Shown here piece after piece: positions 54,159 to 58,775 of a stretch of DNA of 58,775 nucleotides. This DNA comes from Solirubrobacteraceae bacterium. Its GTDB lineage: Bacteria; Actinomycetota; Thermoleophilia; Solirubrobacterales; Solirubrobacteraceae. Location of the stretch: contig JAUXSD010000217.1 of assembly GCA_030681525.1 (NCBI GenBank), positions 1 through 58,775 on the forward strand, in the 5' to 3' direction. Made by a program: the position numbers and the translations under genes. Within the stretch, counting starts at the first letter, position 1; each line of letters opens with the position of its first letter. The notes under the pieces were generated by a model, which searched no databases, was not told where the DNA came from, and saw nothing but the letters and a program-made list of their open reading frames with translations.

Positions 54159-54964
54159 CCGCTGGTCGGGCGGGCTTGCTTCTGCCAGCGGGTGCCTGCC
54201 CCGCGTGCGCCGCTCGTGTCAAAGCGCAGCCCCGCAACCATCATGTACATGTGGCCGGGATTGGCGTAGACCGTGATCCACTGACCTGGACCTGAGTCGC
54301 CCCACCTCATGAAGCCACCCGACGCCATCGACGTCTCAAGCAGCCCAGCCCCGTGTAGCGCGTAGGAGACCGAGCCGGAGCAGTCGTAGCCGTCGTCCTC
54401 CCACTTGCCGTGACCGCCGCCGTAGATGTAGGGCATCTTGGCGATCCTGTTGCCCGCGGCGATGACTGCCTGGACGACCGGTGGCGCTGACGCCGGTGCC
54501 GTCGCCAGGCCGTCGGCGCCCACCGTTGCGACCGATCCGGGGCCCAGCGCGAGCGGGGCGCCGGCGGTCGGCTGCGGCGTCGCGGCGGCGGGGAGCTTCA
54601 GCCTCCGGCTCTTCGGCAGGGCGCCGCCCGTGACCGACGCCGATGCGACGGCGCCGCCATTGCGCGCGACGTCCTTGACGACGCGGGCGTCGGTGCGGGT
54701 GACCTTGCCGTCGACCTTGCGGCGCTGGGCGCCCTCGAAGGTCTTCACGGCGCTCTTCGTCTCGGCGCCGAAGACGCCATCGGCCTCCATCGCGATCCCG
54801 ATACGCGTCAAGTACTTCTGAAGCGTCTTGACGTCCTTGCCTTTGTGACCCTGCTTGAGGGTCCGCTCACCGAACGACCAACTCTTCTTCTTGGCCGACG
54901 CCTGGCCGGGTACGAGCAGAACAACGGCCAATAGGCACATGGCGATGCGGAGCAACGGCTTCAC
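54128..54964 (-). CDS. Secreted peptidoglycan-binding NlpC/P60-like peptidase
   Basis: 278 residues. Signal peptide LLRIAMCLLAVVLLVPGQASA; a PG_binding_1 domain at ~35-95 (LKQGHKGKDVKTLQKYLTRIG, MEADGVFGAETKSAVKTFEG); a Pro/Ala linker; then a C-terminal NlpC/P60-like domain (~160-278) with YIYGGGHGKW, catalytic Cys in GYDCSGSVSYALHGAG and His in NPGHMYMMVAGLRFD. Predicted to hydrolyse stem peptides in the wall. The final GYVISHPPGL closes the fold. Confidence 0.9.
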   Translation of the reverse strand: MKPLLRIAMCLLAVVLLVPGQASAKKKSWSFGERTLKQGHKGKDVKTLQKYLTRIGIAMEADGVFGAETKSAVKTFEGAQRRKVDGKVTRTDARVVKDVARNGGAVASASVTGGALPKSRRLKLPAAATPQPTAGAPLALGPGSVATVGADGLATAPASAPPVVQAVIAAGNRIAKMPYIYGGGHGKWEDDGYDCSGSVSYALHGAGLLETSMASGGFMRWGDSGPGQWITVYANPGHMYMMVAGLRFDTSGARGAGTRWQKQARPTSGYVISHPPGL

Positions 54965-55318
54965 GCGGGCTACCTCTTCTTTCGGGTGCCTGCGGGGTTA
55001 GCTGACGGGCTCGCGCAGAAAGAGCTAGCGCTACGCCGTTTGCGATACGGCGATTCGCCCCGGGGACGTTCCTCAACGCCCCAATGGTTCCCCCGCCCCG
55101 CGCCGTAGAACGGCGCGAGTTCGGGTGATCCCGGACGCGCGGCCGACTACCCGAAAACCTGCAGGAGGCCTACAGCCTGTCGTAGCAGCGGTCCAACGAG
55201 CGATTTGCTGGCCATGCCGCAATAGAGTCCGCACCCAGCCGGGCTCGAGCGGTGCGGCAACCGCGGGGCGCTGCCGGACGGGCGATCGGCTTGGCGTCCG
55301 CTGTCCTACGATGCGTCG
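54965..55318. other. Divergent intergenic region with hairpins
   Basis: This 354-base gap separates the NlpC/P60 gene from the F510_1955-like lipoprotein. It contains a perfect 8-base stem with an AGA loop at 55099-55117 (CGCGCCGT/ACGGCGCG), a 6-base stem CGCCGT/ACGGCG at 55034-55052, and the BlaI-type box at its right end. No convincing ORF was found; the open frame on the minus strand here is antisense to the next gene. Confidence 0.5.
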
Positions 55319-55320
55319 GT
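55304..55320 (+). promoter_or_regulatory. BlaI-type box (one mismatch) overlapping a start codon
   Basis: CCTAC (55305-55309), GATGC, GTCGG (55315-55319): one base off the palindrome at 49274. Its right arm shares base 55319 with the GTG start of the lipoprotein gene, so a bound repressor would cover the initiation site. Confidence 0.45.
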
Positions 55321-56194
55321 GCGCACGCGTTCCCGTGTCCATCAACGTCGGCTGGTGGTCTGCGCGTTTGTCGTGGCAGCGCTGGCCGGCTGCGGCGACC
55401 GGGCCACCGAGGCCGCGAAGGTCCGCGACCCTGGGCCCGTCCACGTGCACGGTCTCGGTATCAATCCTGCGGACGATGCGTTGTTTGTGGCGAGCCACAC
55501 CGGCCTCTTTCGCGCGGCGGATGGCGAGACGAAGGCGACCCGCGTCGCCGGTCGCTTCCAGGACACCATGGGCTTCGCCGTGGTCGGCCCGAATCATTTC
55601 TTGGGATCCGGCCATCCAGATCTACGCGACAAGCTCCCTCCCTTTCTCGGACTCATCGAGTCACGCGACGCCGGTCGCTCGTGGAAGGCGCTGTCGCTGC
55701 AGGGCGAGATGGACTTCCATGTTCTCGAGGCGCGCGGCCGGCGGATCTACGGATTCGGCTCGGACTGGGAGTCCCGCAGGCCGCGCTTTCTGACGAGCAC
55801 CGACGGCGGGCGCACCTGGGCAAGTCTCCGTGCGCCCGCCGAGCTCCTATCGCTCGTGATATCGCCGGACGACCCTCGCCGGCTCATGGCGGCCGGAGAA
55901 CGCCGCGTCTATTTCTCGGGCGACGGTGGTCGCTCGTGGACAGAGTTGGACACCCCGAGCGTCGGGCTGCTCGCGTGGAACGCGGAAGGCGTCTTCCTCG
56001 TCGACTCCGAAGGCCAGGTGTGGCGGAGCGCCCGGGAGGTCCCCTCATGGACGGTCGTTGGCTCGGTCGGAGGATCACCGGCCGCGTTTGAAGGCGCCAA
56101 ACCGCGCGAGCTCGTGGTCGCGCTACACGACGGAACCATCAAGCGCTCAACGGACACCGGGCGCAGCTGGACGGTGCGCTCCAAGCCCAGCTGA
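55319..56194 (+). CDS. F510_1955-family BNR-repeat lipoprotein
   Basis: 291 residues from GTG 55319. Lipobox signal VVCAFVVAALAGC. The mature protein begins PGPVHVHGLGINPADDALFVASHTGLF, typical of this beta-propeller family, and carries four Asp-box/BNR repeats: SRDAGRSWKAL, STDGGRTWASL, SGDGGRSWTEL and STDTGRSWTV. It has been named glycosylhydrolase by resemblance to sialidase propellers, but sialidase catalytic residues are not evident and function is unknown. I recall frequent association with DUF305 and copper-ATPase genes. Confidence 0.87.
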   Translation: MRTRSRVHQRRLVVCAFVVAALAGCGDRATEAAKVRDPGPVHVHGLGINPADDALFVASHTGLFRAADGETKATRVAGRFQDTMGFAVVGPNHFLGSGHPDLRDKLPPFLGLIESRDAGRSWKALSLQGEMDFHVLEARGRRIYGFGSDWESRRPRFLTSTDGGRTWASLRAPAELLSLVISPDDPRRLMAAGERRVYFSGDGGRSWTELDTPSVGLLAWNAEGVFLVDSEGQVWRSAREVPSWTVVGSVGGSPAAFEGAKPRELVVALHDGTIKRSTDTGRSWTVRSKPS

Positions 56195-56386
56195 CGACGC
56201 CGTACGCGAGGTCAGGCGAAGGATCTCCCCTACGGTGGCTTGCGCCGGGCTCTCGTCGAACTGCTGAGACGCGAACGGGGCAACGAACACGGCGGCCGTC
56301 GCGGTCTCGGCTTTCGGGCGGGCGGGAGCCAGGTCAGGTGTTGTGTCCGCAGCCGGCGACCACGGCGTTCGCGACCGATGGCGCTG

Positions 56387-58775
56387 TCATGTGGACCCCC
56401 ACGTCGTCGTAGCGGCCGGCCGCTGTTCGGAGCCGCCCGACTCGTAGGTCTGCCGTGTCGTGGTCATCGGGCGCGGGAGCCGCAGGCGTTTCAATGCGAC
56501 GGCGTTGACCGCCACGATGATGCTCGAGCCGGCCATGGAGATGGCGGCGACCTCTGGGCGCAGGACCAAGCCCAGCGGCTCGAAGACGCCGGCGGCGATC
56601 GGCAGCGCGAGCGAGTTGTAGCCGATGGCCCATGTGAGGTTCTGATGCATCTTGCGCAACGTTCCGCGGCTGATCGCGATCGCGATCGCCACGTCCAGCG
56701 GGTCGGAGCGCATGAGCACGACGTCCGCGGTCTCCACGGCGACGTCGGTGCCGGCGCCGATCGCCATGCCGACGTCGGCCTGTGCGAGTGCCGGGGCGTC
56801 GTTGACGCCGTCGCCGACCATCGCGACCTTGCGTCCCTGCGATTGGAGCTCGGCGACCTTGGCGGCCTTGTCGGCGGGCAGCACTTCGGCGAGGACCTCG
56901 TCGATCCCGATCTCCGCGGCGATCCGCTGCGCCGTGGCGAGGCTGTCACCGGACAGCATGACCGGCCGCACGCCGAGCTCCTTGAGCGCACGGATTGCCT
57001 CCGCCGCGGTCTCCCGCGTCGCGTCGGCGATCGCGATCACGGCGACCGCCCTGCCGTCGACGGCAACCAGCACCGTCGTACGACCCTGCCCGGCGAGCTC
57101 CGCGGCGCGCTGACCCAGGGCGTCAAGGCTGATGTTCTCGCGGGCCAGCAGGCGGCTGTTGCCGACGGCCAACCGCCTGCCGTCAACGACGGCCAGCGCG
57201 CCGTGCCCCGGGACCGCTTCGAACGACTCGACCGCGGGGAGCGTCAACGACCGCGACATGGCCGCGTTCACGACCGCTTCGGCGAGCGGATGCTCGCTCT
57301 CGCGCTCGGCTGCCGCCACGAGACGCAGCACCTTGTCCTCGGTGAAGCCATCGGCCGTCACGATCGCGACGACCTCCGGCTCGCCGCGGGTCAGCGTGCC
57401 GGTCTTGTCGAGCACGACCGTGTCGAGCGTCGCGGCCTGTTCGAGCGCCATCGCGTGCTTGAACAGGATGCCGCGCTCGGCGCCAAGCCCGGTGCCAACC
57501 ATGATCGCCGTCGGCGTCGCGAGCCCCAGCGCGTCGGGGCACGTGATGACGACGACGGTGATGGCGAACAGCAGCGCGTGCTCGATGTCGCGGCCCACGA
57601 CCCAGTACCAGACCGCGAACGTCAGTAGGCCGCCGGCGAGGGCGACGAGCACGAGCCAGAACGCGGCGCGGTCGGCCAACCGCTGGCCCGGAGCCTTGGA
57701 GTTCTGAGCTTCCTGGACGAGCTTGACGATCTGCGCGAGCGCCGTGTCCGAACCGACAGCGGTCGCGCGAGCACGCAGCGTGCCGTTCTTGTTGATCGTC
57801 GCGCCGATCAGCTGGTCGCCCGGACGCTTGTGCACCGGCAGGCTCTCGCCCGTCACGGTCGATTCGTCGACCTCGCTCTCACCCTCCTGCACGATCGCGT
57901 CGACGGGTGACTTGGACCCAGGCCGGATAAGCAGCAGGTCGCCGACGACGACCTCGGAGGTGGGCATCTCGACGGGCTCGCCGTCGCGCAGCACCAGCGC
58001 CTTGGGCGGGGCGAGGTCCAGTAGTGCCCGGATGGCGTCGTTGGCGCCGCCGCGGGCGCGCATCTCAAACCAGTGGCCGAGCAGCACGAACGTGGCGAGC
58101 ATTGCCGCGGCCTCGTAGAAGACGTCGCCCTCGATGAAGAAGGTGGCGGCGACCGAGTAGATCCAGGCGGTGCCGATCGCGACGGCGACGAGCACCATCA
58201 TGTCCAGCGTGCGCGCCCGTAGAGCGGCGAGGGCGCCGGAAAAGAAGATCGACGAGGCGTAGAGCACGATCGGCAGGCTCAGGATCAGCAGCCACACGTC
58301 ACGGTCAACGCCAAGCGGAGTGGCGAGCTCGGTGCCGAGCAGCTTCGTCCCCACCGCCGACCACAGCACGGTGGGGACCGTGAAGATCAGCGCAACCAGG
58401 AAGCGGTTGCGCATGTCGAGGGCCATCGACGCCATCGACATTCCCGCGTGTCCGCCATCGCCGTGACCGTGGGCATCCTCGGCGCGCGCGGCAGCGGCGT
58501 GGTCGTGGAGCTGCTTGAGGCCCACCTGCGCGAGGGGATCGCAGACATGTCCAGGCACCGACTGCCCGGCACAGTGATAGCCGCAGTCCTGCACCCAGTC
58601 ACGCAGGCGGGCGACGGACGTCTGCGCCGGGTCAAACGTCACGCTCGCGGTCTGCGCGACCGGGTTGGCGTCGACCTTGAGCACGCCGGGACGGTGGGAG
58701 AGCACGCCCTCCACCACCGCCTTCTCGCTCGCGTAGTTCAGCCCACCGACATGCAGGACCGTCGTGACCTGACCG
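56387..58775 (-). CDS. P1B-type metal-transporting ATPase, CPD motif (partial, runs off the window)
   Basis: The frame stays open to the right edge, so the start lies outside; about 795 residues are visible. An N-terminal HMA-like fold (TTVLHVGGLNYASEKAVVEG) lacks the CxxC metal site. A His/Met-rich linker follows (DAHGHGDGGHAGMSMASM). ATPase motifs: TGES in VDESTVTGESLPVHKR, DKTGT, SEHPL and MVGDGVNDAPAL. The TM metal motif is ITCPDALGLATP (codons at 57533-57541), not CPC or CPH. Probably exports copper or a related soft metal, but specificity is uncertain because both usual metal-site signatures are altered. Confidence 0.9.
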   Translation of the reverse strand, partial: GQVTTVLHVGGLNYASEKAVVEGVLSHRPGVLKVDANPVAQTASVTFDPAQTSVARLRDWVQDCGYHCAGQSVPGHVCDPLAQVGLKQLHDHAAAARAEDAHGHGDGGHAGMSMASMALDMRNRFLVALIFTVPTVLWSAVGTKLLGTELATPLGVDRDVWLLILSLPIVLYASSIFFSGALAALRARTLDMMVLVAVAIGTAWIYSVAATFFIEGDVFYEAAAMLATFVLLGHWFEMRARGGANDAIRALLDLAPPKALVLRDGEPVEMPTSEVVVGDLLLIRPGSKSPVDAIVQEGESEVDESTVTGESLPVHKRPGDQLIGATINKNGTLRARATAVGSDTALAQIVKLVQEAQNSKAPGQRLADRAAFWLVLVALAGGLLTFAVWYWVVGRDIEHALLFAITVVVITCPDALGLATPTAIMVGTGLGAERGILFKHAMALEQAATLDTVVLDKTGTLTRGEPEVVAIVTADGFTEDKVLRLVAAAERESEHPLAEAVVNAAMSRSLTLPAVESFEAVPGHGALAVVDGRRLAVGNSRLLARENISLDALGQRAAELAGQGRTTVLVAVDGRAVAVIAIADATRETAAEAIRALKELGVRPVMLSGDSLATAQRIAAEIGIDEVLAEVLPADKAAKVAELQSQGRKVAMVGDGVNDAPALAQADVGMAIGAGTDVAVETADVVLMRSDPLDVAIAIAISRGTLRKMHQNLTWAIGYNSLALPIAAGVFEPLGLVLRPEVAAISMAGSSIIVAVNAVALKRLRLPRPMTTTRQTYESGGSEQRPAATTTWGST

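Noticed and set aside
55165..55185. CTAC-N8-GTAG palindrome in the region before the propeller lipoprotein gene
   Set aside because: Spacing differs from the N5 form of the other boxes and it lies ~130 bases from the start, so it was not counted as a BlaI site.

Overview
The window is about 58.8 kb of very GC-rich DNA. It uses many GTG starts and has numerous 4-base stop/start overlaps. The protein set includes DUF5995, paired DUF305 proteins, an F510_1955-type lipoprotein, a two-domain copper oxidase of the nitrite reductase type and many actinobacterial-style lipoproteins. This points to an actinobacterium, most likely Thermoleophilia (Solirubrobacterales-like). The taxonomic call is inference from composition and gene content.

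Layout, left to right. 1-5.3 kb: a hypothetical gene, then a same-strand run of an APH-fold kinase-like protein, two SAM methyltransferases and a MOP/Wzx-type flippase (probably surface glycan or lipid modification), closed by tRNA-Ser(GGA). 5.4-12.8 kb: M29 aminopeptidase, amidase, a YCII protein, a His-rich lipoprotein, a DUF5995 protein and glyA. 13.2-17.4 kb: a MacB-type ATPase with an 850-residue FtsX permease, then metF. 17.6-29.9 kb: secreted CAP protein, NirK/AniA-like copper oxidase, CmcI-like methyltransferase, tRNA-Ser(CGA), tadA, subtilase, a universal stress protein, a 29-residue membrane peptide, acyltransferase 3, msrA, a PAS/coiled-coil/PAS protein, a small HD alarmone hydrolase and a CHAP protein. 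30-35.8 kb: GAF-GGDEF diguanylate cyclase, MFS exporter overlapping an ECF sigma factor with a SnoaL-like tail, and an SPFH protein paired with a NAD-kinase-like protein.

35.9-42.2 kb is a tight histidine-degradation operon: hutH, hutU, a peptide-deformylase-like gene, hutF, hutI. HutF makes N-formylglutamate, but no hutG (N-formylglutamate deformylase) is present. A deformylase-fold gene sits translationally coupled immediately in front of hutF. My main proposal is that it does the HutG step, giving glutamate and formate. purT, which consumes formate, lies 2 kb downstream. Next come an erythromycin-esterase-like gene, purT, and an overlapping SoxA-like oxidase/homocysteine methyltransferase pair.

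47.9 kb to the right edge looks like an envelope or metal-stress island: two DUF305 proteins, a BlaI/CopY repressor with an M56 protease, a VanW protein, an NlpC/P60 protein, an F510_1955 lipoprotein and a P1B ATPase with a CPD motif that runs off the window. Boxes of the form CCTAC-N5-GTAGG recur here and mostly abut start codons, suggesting one BlaI regulon. The island also holds decayed gene remnants and fewer tight overlaps, consistent with a more recently assembled region.

Two loci (12.8 kb and 25.8 kb) carry the same ~95-base element around a 39-base palindrome. No CRISPR array, insertion sequence or rRNA gene was seen.
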